From the NCBI RefSeq assembly GCF_009769735.1, contig NZ_WSRO01000002.1, forward strand, positions 8,667,001 to 8,731,000: a DNA stretch of 64,000 nucleotides. The letters are read 5' to 3'. The notes under the pieces were generated by a model, which was not told the origin of the DNA, searched no databases, and saw only the letters and a list, made by a program, of their open reading frames with translations. Shown piece after piece: positions 55,780-64,000 of this stretch. How positions within the stretch are numbered: the stretch's first letter is position 1; the number at the start of each line of letters is the position of its first letter. The position numbers and the translations under genes were made by a program. This stretch comes from Streptomyces sp. BA2. Lineage in GTDB: Bacteria > Actinomycetota > Actinomycetes > Streptomycetales > Streptomycetaceae.

Positions 55780-57723
55780 ATGCCCCCCACAACAGAGAGA
55801 TCAGGCTCCCTGGCCAAACAGCTGACCGCGGGGATCGCGGTCAAACGGATGACTGCCGCACTCGCCGCGCTCGCCTGCGCCGCCGCCTTGGCCGTCGCGA
55901 GCCATGCGGCCGAAGCCGCCGAACCACCCGCCCCGGTCTCGCCGTTGGCGATCGAAGGCCGCGGCGCCACTGTCCCCTTCACCGAACTGGAGGCGGAGTC
56001 CGCGGTCACCACCGGGTCCGTCATCGGCCCCGACCGGACGTACACCACCCTCCCCTCGGAAGCGTCCGGCCGCACCGCGGTACGGCTCGACGCGGCGGGG
56101 GAGTACGTCGAGTTCACCCTCACCGCCGCCGCCAACGCGATCTCCCTGCGCTATGCCCTGCCCGACAGCGCCGAGGGCACCGGCATCAGCGTACCCGTCC
56201 GGCTCAGCGCGGACGGCGATCAGCTAGCCGAGCTGAAGCTGACGTCCAAGTACGGCTGGTTCTACGGCAGTTACCCCTTCACCAACCGCCCGTCCGACGG
56301 CTCCCCGCACCACTTCTACGACGAGACGAGAGCTCTCTTCGGCAAGACGCTCCAGGCCGGCACGAAGGTGCGCGTGCAGCTTCCCTCGACCACCGCCACT
56401 CCCTGGGCGGTCATCGACCTCGCGGACTTCGAGCAGGTCGCGGAGCCGATCGCCCGTCCCGCGGCCGCCCTCTCGGTGACCGACTACGGCGCCGATCCCA
56501 CCGGCGGACAGGACTCCACCACGGCCTTCCAGCGGGCGGTCGACGCCGGAAGCTCCCAGGGCAAGGACGTCTACATCCCCGAGGGGCGCTTCAAGCTCAC
56601 CGACCACGTCGTCGTCGACCGGGTGACGCTGCGCGGCGCCGGCCCCTGGTACTCCGAACTCACCGGCCGCCACCCCACCGACCGCAACCGCGCGGCCGGG
56701 ATCTACGGCAAGTACGTCCAAGGCGGCGGCTACAAGGGTGAGATACGGCCCCACGAGGCAGGCGGCCCGAGCCGCGACGTCACCCTCAGGGACTTCGCGA
56801 TCCTCGGCGAGATCACCGACCGGGTCGACGGCGACCAGGTCAACGCCATCGGCGGCGCCCTGAGCGACTCCACCGCGGACAACGTATGGCTGCAGCACAC
56901 CAAGGTCGGAGCCTGGATGGACGGCCCCATGGACAACTTCACGCTGAAGAACAGCCGGATCCTGGACCAGACCGCCGACGGCCTCAACTTCCACTGGGGC
57001 GTGACGGGTTCGAGCGTCGAGAACACCTTCGTACGCAACTCCGGCGACGACGGCCTCGCGATGTGGGCCGACACCAGGACCAACGTCGGCAACGCCTTCA
57101 CGTCCAACACGGTGGTCCTGCCGATCCTCGCCAACGCCGTCGCGATCTACGGCGGCAAGGACATCTCCGTCACCGACAACGTCCTCGGCGAGAACCTCAC
57201 GAACGGCGGCGGACTGCATGTGGGCAACCGCTTCGACGGCGTCACTCCCGGCAACGGAACCGACGTCACCGGCACCTTCACCCTCGCGCGCAACACCTTG
57301 ATCCGGGCGGGGAACACCGACGTCGGCTGGAACTTCCCGATCGGCGCGCTCTGGTTCGACGCCCGCAACAGCCCCATCGACAAGGCCACCATCAACGTCA
57401 CCGACACGGACATCCTCGACAGCTCCTACGCGGCGATCCAGTTCATCTCCGGAACCACCCGCGGGGTCGACTTCGAGGACGTGCGCATCGACGGCACCGG
57501 CACCTTCGCCCTCCAGCTCCAGGATCCGGGCGCGGCCTCCTTCACCCGGGTGACCGCCACCGGCCTCGGCTTCGACGAGCCCGTCTACAGCTGTCTGGGC
57601 GACCGCTTCACGATCACTCAGGGGCCGGGCAACTCCGGCTGGAACGAGAAGCTCCCCGCGACGTACTGCGACGTATGGCCCAAGCCCCACGCGGGCCCCG
57701 GCTCACCCAGGTCCGAGCACTGA
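55780..57723 (+). CDS. Secreted GH87-type alpha-1,3-glucanase (mycodextranase-like), first copy
   Basis: This 647-residue protein has a signal sequence (the hydrophobic core AALAALACAAALAVASHAAE follows an unusually long N-terminus; ATG 55849 may be the true start). A CBM6/35-like beta-sandwich lies at about residues 65-215 (ELEAESAVTTGS, AVRLDAAGEYVEFTL). A right-handed beta-helix follows (about 225-630), starting LSVTDYGADPTGGQDSTTAF. The motifs DQTADGLNFHWG and NSGDDGLAMW carry the three Asp residues that in GH87 alpha-1,3-glucanases form the active site. It would cut alpha-1,3-glucan of fungal walls or bacterial mutan. It is the fifth gene of the glucan operon and is followed 32 bases later by a second copy. 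Confidence 0.88.
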   Translation: MPPTTERSGSLAKQLTAGIAVKRMTAALAALACAAALAVASHAAEAAEPPAPVSPLAIEGRGATVPFTELEAESAVTTGSVIGPDRTYTTLPSEASGRTAVRLDAAGEYVEFTLTAAANAISLRYALPDSAEGTGISVPVRLSADGDQLAELKLTSKYGWFYGSYPFTNRPSDGSPHHFYDETRALFGKTLQAGTKVRVQLPSTTATPWAVIDLADFEQVAEPIARPAAALSVTDYGADPTGGQDSTTAFQRAVDAGSSQGKDVYIPEGRFKLTDHVVVDRVTLRGAGPWYSELTGRHPTDRNRAAGIYGKYVQGGGYKGEIRPHEAGGPSRDVTLRDFAILGEITDRVDGDQVNAIGGALSDSTADNVWLQHTKVGAWMDGPMDNFTLKNSRILDQTADGLNFHWGVTGSSVENTFVRNSGDDGLAMWADTRTNVGNAFTSNTVVLPILANAVAIYGGKDISVTDNVLGENLTNGGGLHVGNRFDGVTPGNGTDVTGTFTLARNTLIRAGNTDVGWNFPIGALWFDARNSPIDKATINVTDTDILDSSYAAIQFISGTTRGVDFEDVRIDGTGTFALQLQDPGAASFTRVTATGLGFDEPVYSCLGDRFTITQGPGNSGWNEKLPATYCDVWPKPHAGPGSPRSEH

Positions 57724-57755
57724 CCTCCCCACTCACAAGGAAGGTGCACCACTCC

Positions 57756-59957
57756 ATGACCAGATACGACAGGAGCACTACAAGAACCATCCGCAAGTGG
57801 TACGCCGCCGTGGCCACCGCAGGCCTCGTCGGCACCCTCGTCACCGGTCTCACGGCCACCAGTGCGCAGGCGGCCGAGGCGGCCGCGGGCGCCACCCTGC
57901 CCTTCACCTCCATCGAGGCGGAGAGCGCGACCGCGAACGGCACCAAGATCGGCCCCGACTACACCCAGGGCACGGTCGCTTCCGAGGCGTCGGGCCGGCA
58001 GGCGGTTCGGCTCGCGGCGGGCCAGAGCGTGGAGTTCACGCTCACCAAGGCGGCGAACGCACTCAACGTCGCCTACAACGTCCCCGACGGCCAGTCGGGC
58101 TCCGTGGCCGTGTACGTCAACGGGCAGAAGATCTCCAAGACGCTGGCCGTCACGTCGAAGTACAGCTACGTCGACACCTCCTGGATCGCGGGCTCCAAGA
58201 CCCACCACCTCTTCGACAACGCACGGCTGCAGCTCGGCCAGAACCTGCAGTCCGGCGACAAGGTGAAACTGGAGGCAGGCTCCACCCAGGTCACCGTCGA
58301 CGTGGCGGACTTCGAGCAGGTCGCGGCGGCAGCGACCAAGCCCTCCGGCGCGCTCTCGGTCACCGACAAGGGCGCCGACACCACCGGTCAGGGCGACTCC
58401 ACCCAGGCCTTCCGCGAGACCATCGCGTCCGCCAAGGGCGGCACGGTCTGGATCCCACCGGGCGAGTACAAGCTCACCCAGTCGCTCAACAACGTCGACA
58501 ACGTCACCATCCGCGGCGCTGGCAACTGGCATTCGATCGTGCGCAGTTCACGCTTCATCGACCAGTCGAGCGCGCCCACCGGCAAGGTGGGTCTGCACGA
58601 CTTCGCGGTGATCGGCGAGGTCACCGAGCGGGTCGACAGCAGCCCGGACAACTTCGTCAACGGCTCACTCGGCCCGAACTCCACCGTCTCCGGCATGTGG
58701 CTGCAGCACCTCAAGGTCGGCCTCTGGCTGATGGGCAACAACGACAACCTGGTCGTGGAGAAGAACCGCTTCCTCGACATGACCGCCGACGGCCTCAACC
58801 TCAACGGCACGGCCAGGGGCGTGAACGTACGCGACAACTTCCTGCGCAACACCGGCGACGACGCCCTGGCCATGTGGTCCCTCAACACCACCAACAGCGA
58901 CTCGACCTTCGCGGGCAACACCATCTCGCAGCCCAACCTCGCCAACGGCATCGCCATCTACGGCGGCCGTGACATCACCGTCAAGGACAACCTGATCCTC
59001 GACACCAACGCCCTGGGCAGCGGCATCGCCATCTCCAACCAGAAGTTCATGGACCCGTTCTTCCCGCTGGCCGGCACCATCACCGTCTCCGGCAACACCC
59101 TCGTCCGCACCGGGGCCATGAACCCCAACTGGCAGCATCCGATGGGTGCGTTGCGCGTGGACGCGTACGACAGCGCCATCGAGGCCACGGTGAACATCAC
59201 CGACACGACGATCACCGACAGTCCCTGGAGCGCGTACGAGTTCGTGTCGGGCGGCGGCACCGGCAAGGCCGTGAAGAACGTCAGCATCGACCGCACGACC
59301 ATCGACAAGGTCGGCACGGTCGTCGTCCAGGCCGAGACGCCCGGCGCGGTGAAGATGTCGAACGTCAAGGCCACCGGGGTGGGCGCGGCCGGTATCTACA
59401 ACTGCCCCTACCCGGCAGGGTCCGGCACCTTCACCCTCACCGACGGCGGCGGCAACTCCGGCTGGGACAGCACCTGGGACGACTGCTCGACGTGGCCCGA
59501 GCCCGGCGGCGGCAACCCCGACCCCGATCCGGACCGCAACCTCGCCAAGAGCCGTCCGGCCACCGCGACCGGTTCCGCCGACGTCTACACGCCGGCCAAG
59601 GCCGTCGACGGCGACGCGGCGACGTACTGGGAATCCACCAACCACGCCTTCCCCCAGTCGATCACCGTCGACCTCGGCAAGTCCGAAGCGGTGCGCAGGC
59701 TCGTCCTGAAGCTGCCGCCGCCCGCCGCCTGGGAGGCCAGGACCCAGACCCTGTCCGTCCAGGGCAGCACCGACGGCACCACCTTCAGCACGCTGGCCGA
59801 GTCGAAGGACTACCGCTTCGACCCGGCGAGCGGCAACAAGGTGACCCTCACGCTGCCCGCCTCCGCTCCAGACGTCCGCCACCTGCGGTTGCGCGTCACC
59901 GGCAACACGGGCTGGCCCGCGGCGCAGTTCAGCGAGGTGGAGGCATACCTGTCCTGA
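57756..59957 (+). CDS. Secreted GH87-type alpha-1,3-glucanase with C-terminal CBM32/F5-8C domain, second copy
   Basis: This 733-residue paralogue of the preceding protein has a signal peptide (KWYAAVATAGLVGTLVTGLT and so on, cleavage near residue 40), a CBM6/35-like domain (about 48-195) and a GH87 beta-helix (about 200-590) with DMTADGLNLNG and NTGDDALAMW. After a Gly/Asp/Pro linker it has an F5/8 type C (CBM32-like) domain (about 600-733, RNLAKSRPATATGSADVYTP, AVDGDAATYWES). AAGGAAGG lies 10-17 bases before the ATG. The extra carbohydrate-binding domain distinguishes it from the first copy and may direct it to insoluble glucan or cell walls. Confidence 0.9.
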   Translation: MTRYDRSTTRTIRKWYAAVATAGLVGTLVTGLTATSAQAAEAAAGATLPFTSIEAESATANGTKIGPDYTQGTVASEASGRQAVRLAAGQSVEFTLTKAANALNVAYNVPDGQSGSVAVYVNGQKISKTLAVTSKYSYVDTSWIAGSKTHHLFDNARLQLGQNLQSGDKVKLEAGSTQVTVDVADFEQVAAAATKPSGALSVTDKGADTTGQGDSTQAFRETIASAKGGTVWIPPGEYKLTQSLNNVDNVTIRGAGNWHSIVRSSRFIDQSSAPTGKVGLHDFAVIGEVTERVDSSPDNFVNGSLGPNSTVSGMWLQHLKVGLWLMGNNDNLVVEKNRFLDMTADGLNLNGTARGVNVRDNFLRNTGDDALAMWSLNTTNSDSTFAGNTISQPNLANGIAIYGGRDITVKDNLILDTNALGSGIAISNQKFMDPFFPLAGTITVSGNTLVRTGAMNPNWQHPMGALRVDAYDSAIEATVNITDTTITDSPWSAYEFVSGGGTGKAVKNVSIDRTTIDKVGTVVVQAETPGAVKMSNVKATGVGAAGIYNCPYPAGSGTFTLTDGGGNSGWDSTWDDCSTWPEPGGGNPDPDPDRNLAKSRPATATGSADVYTPAKAVDGDAATYWESTNHAFPQSITVDLGKSEAVRRLVLKLPPPAAWEARTQTLSVQGSTDGTTFSTLAESKDYRFDPASGNKVTLTLPASAPDVRHLRLRVTGNTGWPAAQFSEVEAYLS

Positions 59958-59965
59958 AGCGCGCT

Positions 59966-60009
59966 CGCCCCGCTCGCTCCCCGGCCGTGGCCGGGGAGCG
60001 AGCGGGGCG
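59966..60009. terminator. Perfect 21-bp-stem terminator between the glucan operon and the MMPL gene
   Basis: The arms 59966-59986 and 59989-60009 are exact complements around a 2-base loop, GC-rich throughout. It lies between two convergent stop codons and would terminate both transcripts. Confidence 0.85.
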
Positions 60010-60039
60010 GTACGGGAGCCGTGGGGGGCAGGCCTGCGT

Positions 60040-62271
60040 CTAGTTCTTCACGTAGGGCGACTCGGCCTCAGGCTCCGTCGCGGCGGCAGCGGCGGGCGCG
60101 GGGCCCCTTTCGCTGAGGCCGAACCGTTCGTGGAACCTGCGCAGGAAGCCGGGCGCGTACCAGGCCGAGCGGCCGAGCAGACGCATCGCCGCCGGCAGGA
60201 GTACGCCGCGTATGGCGAGGGCGTCGATGAGGATGGCGAGGCCACTGCCCAGGCCGAACAGCTGCAGGAAGCTGATCTTGGCGACGCCGAACGCGAAGAA
60301 GCTCACCGCGAGCAGGAAGGCCGCCGCGCTGACGATGCGTCCGGTGTGCCCGAGGCCGTTGGCCACGGCTGACTCGTTGTCCTCGCCCAGCTCGTGGAGT
60401 TCCTTGATCCTGCTGGTGACGAACACCTCGTAGTCCATCGAGAGGCCGAAGGCGACGCAGAACATCAGCACGGTCATCGACGTCTCCATCGGCTGCGCGG
60501 TGAAGCCGAGCAGCGAGGAGAGATTGCCGTCCTGGAAGATCCAGGTCATGACCCCGAGGGTCGCGCCCAGACTGATCATGTTGAGGACCAGCGCACGCAG
60601 CGGATGCACGATGCTGCCGGTGAACAGGAAGAGCAGCAGGAAGGTGGTGACGGCGATCAGACCTATGGCGAGCGGGAGTTTGCTGCCGATGGAGTCGTTC
60701 GAGTCGAGCATTTCGGCGTCGGCGCCACCCACCAGCGGTTCTGTCCCGGAGGGCGGTGCGGCCGTCCTGACCTCCTCGACCAGACTCCGGGCCTCGTCCG
60801 ACTTCGGTGTCAGGGTGCTCACCACGTTGAGCTGCTGCGCGGCGGGGCTGCCGAGCGCCGCGTTGCCGGGGCCGGTTGCCTTGGACCGCCCGTCGGCGTA
60901 GACGCCTGTGCTCGCCTCGACGCGGGCAACGCCTTCGAGCTTGGACAGTTCGGCCGCGTACGTCGCCAACGGGCCCTTCTCCACGGCCTTTTCGATGACG
61001 ACGTGCAGGGCCGCGTCGTCATTGCCGTTGAAGTTCTCCCGCAGTGCCGTCGAGACCTGGCGGCTCTCGGCCCCCTCGGGCAGCACGCGCTCGTCCGGCG
61101 TGCCGAAGGTGATGCCGAGCAGCGGGCTCGCCGCAAGGAGCAGGATCGCGAGCACGGGCAGCGCGGTGAGCGCGGGCCGCCGCATGACGGTGCGGGCGAG
61201 GCGGCCCCAAGCGGGTGTCCCTGTTCGGGGGCGTCCGGGCTTCGCCCACGGCATCCGCCCGCTGTTGACCCGGTGCCCGAGCACGGTCAGGAGGGCGGGC
61301 ATCACGAACAGGGTGGCGAGGGCCGCGATGACGACGACACCGACTCCGGAGTACCCGAACGAGCGCAGGAAGTACTGCGGGAACACCATGAGCGCCGCGA
61401 GCGCGGCCGCCACGGTCGCCGCGGAGAACGCGACCGTGCGGCCCGCGGTGTTCATCGTCGTCCGGACGGCGTCCTCCACACTCGCCCCCGACGCGAGCTG
61501 CTCCCGGAACCGGCTGATCATCAACAGGCCGTAGTCGACGCCGAGTCCGAGCCCGAGGGCCGTGGTGAGGTTGATCGCGAAGATGGAGACGTCGGTGACG
61601 CCGCCGAGCAGGAAGAGCTGTGCGAACACACCCACGATGGCGATGAGCGCGATGGCCAGCGGAAGGAGCGCGGAGACCACGGTGCCGAAGACGACCAGGA
61701 GCAGCAGGAGAATCAGCGGCACGGCGATGGACTCCGCCAGGACGAGGTCCTTCCCGATCTGTGGCCCCATCTCATGGCTCACGCCGGTGGTGCCTCCGGC
61801 CTTGACCGTGAGCGCGCCCTTGTACGTTCCGGCGTACTCGTCGATGACGCCGCCGGCGTTGTCCTGCCGCTCCGTTTCAGCACCCTTCACACGGGCGAGC
61901 ACGATGGCCTCGCGGCCGTCCTTGGAGCGGAGGTCGGGGCTGTTCGTGTCCCAGTACGAGACCACGTTCTCCAGGTCCCCCTCGTCCTTGAGGTCGGACA
62001 CCAGGGCCTGGCCGGTCTTCTTGGCGGCCGGGGCGTCGACGCGGCCCTCGGGGGCACGGACGAGGAGCACCAGGTTCGTCTCTCCGCCGAACTTCTCGTC
62101 GATGACCTCCCTGGCGCGGGATGACTCGGAGGCCGGGTCGTTGAAACCGCCGTCCTGCAACTTGCCGAAGGCGCCGGCGCCCAGGACACCCATGAGGGCC
62201 ACAGCGAGGGCGGCGATGATGAGGATCAGCCGGGACCGACGTATCGCCAGTTCGGCTATGCGTTCAAACAC
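60040..62271 (-). CDS. MMPL/RND-family transporter
   Basis: This 743-residue protein has two repeats, each with one helix, a large extracellular loop and five helices. The features are ALGLGLGVDYGLLMISRFRE (helix 4 region of repeat one) and FGLSMDYEVFVTSRIKELHE (the same place in repeat two), the Asp-Tyr pairs that carry the proton relay in MMPL proteins. Streptomyces MMPL proteins export lipids or natural products. The GTG at 62271 has AAAGGAGA 6-13 bases upstream. It is divergent from a TetR regulator that probably represses it, with 163 bases between the starts containing an AT-rich stretch (62330-62370). Confidence 0.92.
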   Translation of the reverse strand: MFERIAELAIRRSRLILIIAALAVALMGVLGAGAFGKLQDGGFNDPASESSRAREVIDEKFGGETNLVLLVRAPEGRVDAPAAKKTGQALVSDLKDEGDLENVVSYWDTNSPDLRSKDGREAIVLARVKGAETERQDNAGGVIDEYAGTYKGALTVKAGGTTGVSHEMGPQIGKDLVLAESIAVPLILLLLLVVFGTVVSALLPLAIALIAIVGVFAQLFLLGGVTDVSIFAINLTTALGLGLGVDYGLLMISRFREQLASGASVEDAVRTTMNTAGRTVAFSAATVAAALAALMVFPQYFLRSFGYSGVGVVVIAALATLFVMPALLTVLGHRVNSGRMPWAKPGRPRTGTPAWGRLARTVMRRPALTALPVLAILLLAASPLLGITFGTPDERVLPEGAESRQVSTALRENFNGNDDAALHVVIEKAVEKGPLATYAAELSKLEGVARVEASTGVYADGRSKATGPGNAALGSPAAQQLNVVSTLTPKSDEARSLVEEVRTAAPPSGTEPLVGGADAEMLDSNDSIGSKLPLAIGLIAVTTFLLLFLFTGSIVHPLRALVLNMISLGATLGVMTWIFQDGNLSSLLGFTAQPMETSMTVLMFCVAFGLSMDYEVFVTSRIKELHELGEDNESAVANGLGHTGRIVSAAAFLLAVSFFAFGVAKISFLQLFGLGSGLAILIDALAIRGVLLPAAMRLLGRSAWYAPGFLRRFHERFGLSERGPAPAAAAATEPEAESPYVKN

Positions 62272-62434
62272 GCGCTATCTCCTTTGGTGTCCATACGGGG
62301 TTGGCGGCCGCGAACGACGTTAGTGAGACGGCAAGAAATTTGGCAGTGTTAGATTTTCTTCACACCCCGCAACTCCGGGTGCCCGCAAGGGAGATCGTTG
62401 TCCGGTCAAGCACACCCGCAGAGAGGAACACGTC

Positions 62435-63160
62435 ATGGCCACGCCCTCCCTGCGCGAGCGGCGCCGTGCCGCCGCCACACAGGAGATCCTGGACGCCGCC
62501 GAGCTCCACATCGCCGAACACGGGCCGGCGGCCCTGTCCCTGCGAGCGGTCGCCCGTACCCTCGGAATGACCGTGCAGGCGCTCTACCACTACTTTCCGA
62601 GCCGGGACGCACTCGTCACCGCGCTCGTCACCAAGGCGTACGACGCCCTGGCCGACGCCGTCCAGGCCGCCATCGACGCCGGGGCTGACGGTGCTGAGGA
62701 TGAGTCCCTGCCGGGCCTGGTGATCGCGGCCGAGGGGTACCGTGGCTGGGCCATCGCCCACCCCGAGCACTTCCAACTCCTCTACGGAACGCCGCTGCGG
62801 GACTACGAGGCGCCCGTAGAGGGGCCGACCACCCTGGCGACGCGCAGGATGAGCGCCATCTTCGAGCGCGAGCTGTTCGCCGGGTACAGCGCTGAGCAGC
62901 TTGCCGCGGCCGATGCCCCCGCGCTCTCGCCCGCGCTGAGGGGACACCTGGAACAGCTGCCGCACTTCGGCGGGGGGCACCTGCCGCCCGCCGTCACCGC
63001 CCTCTACCTGAGCGCGTGGGGGCACCTGCATGGGCTCGTGGTTCTGGAGGTGTTCGGGCACACCTCCTTCCTCGGCGAACACCAGGCCGAGATCTTCCGC
63101 GTGGCGATGCGGAACCTGCTGGAGGACATTCGTCGCCGAATCCCCGGCACGAGGGCCTGA
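62435..63160 (+). CDS. TetR/AcrR-family regulator of the MMPL transporter
   Basis: This 241-residue protein has the helix-turn-helix ILDAAELHIAEHGPAALSLR and AVARTLGMTVQALYHYFPSR (about residues 18-57) and a C-terminal domain of the WHG group (YLSAWGHLHGLVVLEVFGHT). GAGAGGAA lies 7-14 bases before the ATG. It is divergent from the MMPL gene and presumably represses it until an exported compound binds. The gap contains AAGAAA and TTTCTT arms around 62333 and 62356 that may be the operator. Confidence 0.88.
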   Translation: MATPSLRERRRAAATQEILDAAELHIAEHGPAALSLRAVARTLGMTVQALYHYFPSRDALVTALVTKAYDALADAVQAAIDAGADGAEDESLPGLVIAAEGYRGWAIAHPEHFQLLYGTPLRDYEAPVEGPTTLATRRMSAIFERELFAGYSAEQLAAADAPALSPALRGHLEQLPHFGGGHLPPAVTALYLSAWGHLHGLVVLEVFGHTSFLGEHQAEIFRVAMRNLLEDIRRRIPGTRA

Positions 63161-63448
63161 CGGGGCATCAAACAACGCTGGAGTGACGGCGGGTGCGTGA
63201 GGCGAGCGCCCTCTCGGCCAAGTGGCCAGAACCCAGTGGGTTGTTCAGATAAACCTCGCGCTGAGCAAGATCACTGCTTCGAGTGCTGCGGTCGCCCTTA
63301 TCGGGCGAGGCGGGCGCAACAACCGTTAAATGGTCTCTGGATCCGGACGAAATCCCTGAGATCGCCCCTCTCATCACCCCTCTACTTCCACTTTCGCCGG
63401 TTGGCACGCCTATGCCGGTTACCACCCCTGCGAAGGAGAGCCCGCCCG

Positions 63449-64000
63449 ATGACCGTTGAGACAAGCCCGGAAGCGCAGCTGGAGCCACCCCGGCAGTCCA
63501 GCCTGGGCACCGCAGCTGCCCGCAACCTCGCCACCACGACCAAGTCCGCCCCGCAGATGCAGGAGATCACCTCTCGCTGGCTGCTGCGGATGCTCCCCTG
63601 GGTGGAGACCAAGGGCGGCACCTATCGCGTGAACCGCCGCCTGACCTACACCGTCGGAGACGGACGTATCGAGTTCGTCCAGGACGGCTCTGACGTCCGG
63701 GTGATCCCCCGGGAACTCGGCGAACTGGCCCTGCTGCGCGGCTTCGACGACGTGGAGGTGCTGACCGAGATCGCCGGCCGGTGCGCCCAGCGTGACTTCC
63801 GCGCCGGAGAGGTGCTGGTCGAGCGCGGAACCCCCGCCGGGGAGCTCCACCTGATCGCCCACGGCAGGATCAACCAGAAGTCTGTCGGCAAGTACGGGGA
63901 CGAGGTCGCCGTCGGCGTACTCGCCGACGGCGAACGGTTCGGGGAGAACGCCCTTCTCGACGCCGACGCCCGCTGGGAAAGCACCGCCACCGCCGAGACC
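63449..64000 (+). CDS. Family 2B encapsulin shell protein (3' partial)
   Basis: The frame runs from ATG 63449, with GAAGGAGAG 8-16 bases upstream, to the window end without a stop (184 codons seen). The start ([20 protein letters not shown], then EISRWLL-like [15 protein letters not shown]) is the N-terminal arm of the HK97-fold shell. From about residue 95 a cyclic-nucleotide-binding domain begins ([50 protein letters not shown]), the insertion that defines family 2B. These Streptomyces proteins, which include EshA-type proteins, form nanocompartments loaded with terpene-related or other cargo. Cargo genes usually follow the shell gene and would lie beyond the window. The 288 bases upstream show small hairpins but no gene. 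Confidence 0.88.
   Translation, partial: MTVETSPEAQLEPPRQSSLGTAAARNLATTTKSAPQMQEITSRWLLRMLPWVETKGGTYRVNRRLTYTVGDGRIEFVQDGSDVRVIPRELGELALLRGFDDVEVLTEIAGRCAQRDFRAGEVLVERGTPAGELHLIAHGRINQKSVGKYGDEVAVGVLADGERFGENALLDADARWESTATAET

Noticed and set aside
54279..56741. 820-codon open frame on the plus strand across the GH13 and GH87 genes
   Set aside because: The product is Arg/Pro/His-rich low complexity; it is the +2 shadow of two well-supported glycoside hydrolases.

Overview
The window looks like chromosomal DNA of a Streptomyces (or very close actinomycete). It has very high GC with third-position G/C bias, GTG/TTG starts, several likely leaderless genes, a Tat-type phospholipase C, many TetR/LacI/LysR/XRE regulators, a CYP157-like P450, an ABC sugar importer without its own ATPase, and an S. 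cacaoi-type bla locus. I saw no rRNA, tRNA, CRISPR array, transposase or phage structural gene.

Layout. 1-2.9 kb: an anti-sigma-antagonist/anti-sigma-kinase pair (first gene cut by the window edge), a dihydrofolate-reductase-family gene that has lost its N-terminus, and a methyltransferase divergent from an XRE-cupin regulator across a perfect palindrome. 2.9-8.5 kb: phospholipase C, a DUF89 phosphatase-like protein, an ABC-F ribosome-protection-type ATPase behind a long leader, and the collapsed remnant of a glycosyltransferase. 8.6-16.3 kb: the most unusual block. A MAB_1171c-type membrane protein is coupled to an ImmA/IrrE metallopeptidase, and two coupled P450s (one lacking the ExxR motif) are divergent from an XRE regulator and an ATP-grasp-like protein. 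A 14-bp sequence is shared by the P450 and ATP-grasp promoters, with a weaker copy before the regulator.

16.3-31 kb: an RDD gene with an in-frame stop, DoxX, a secreted TAP-like hydrolase, an AraC-cupin pair, a class Ic-type aspartate aminotransferase, GNAT proteins, an ArsR-monooxygenase pair with triple operators, and LysR, SDR, quinone oxidoreductase and beta-hydroxyacid dehydrogenase genes with TetR partners. 31-43 kb: a fatty acid desaturase, two DUF5994 genes (one with an apparent internal deletion), a STAS protein, a membrane-anchored STAND/NB-ARC-TPR protein, a TetR-enoyl-CoA hydratase-thioesterase operon, acetyltransferases, an SDR-TetR pair and an RNase H with an extra Cys-containing tail.

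43-48 kb: a beta-lactam locus. A lipoprotein class A beta-lactamase is translationally coupled to a penicillin-binding transpeptidase and divergent from the LysR regulator blaA and the serine-hydrolase-like blaB. 48-49.3 kb: a frameshifted methyltransferase and a small secreted protein preceded by three 20-bp repeats. 49.5-60 kb: a carbohydrate locus with a LacI repressor, a lipoprotein binding protein, two permeases, a cytoplasmic GH13 glucosidase and two secreted GH87-type alpha-1,3-glucanases. Together these suggest extracellular alpha-1,3-glucan hydrolysis, uptake of nigero-oligosaccharides and intracellular hydrolysis. 60-63.2 kb: an MMPL exporter and its divergent TetR. The window ends inside a family 2B (cyclic-nucleotide-binding-domain) encapsulin gene.
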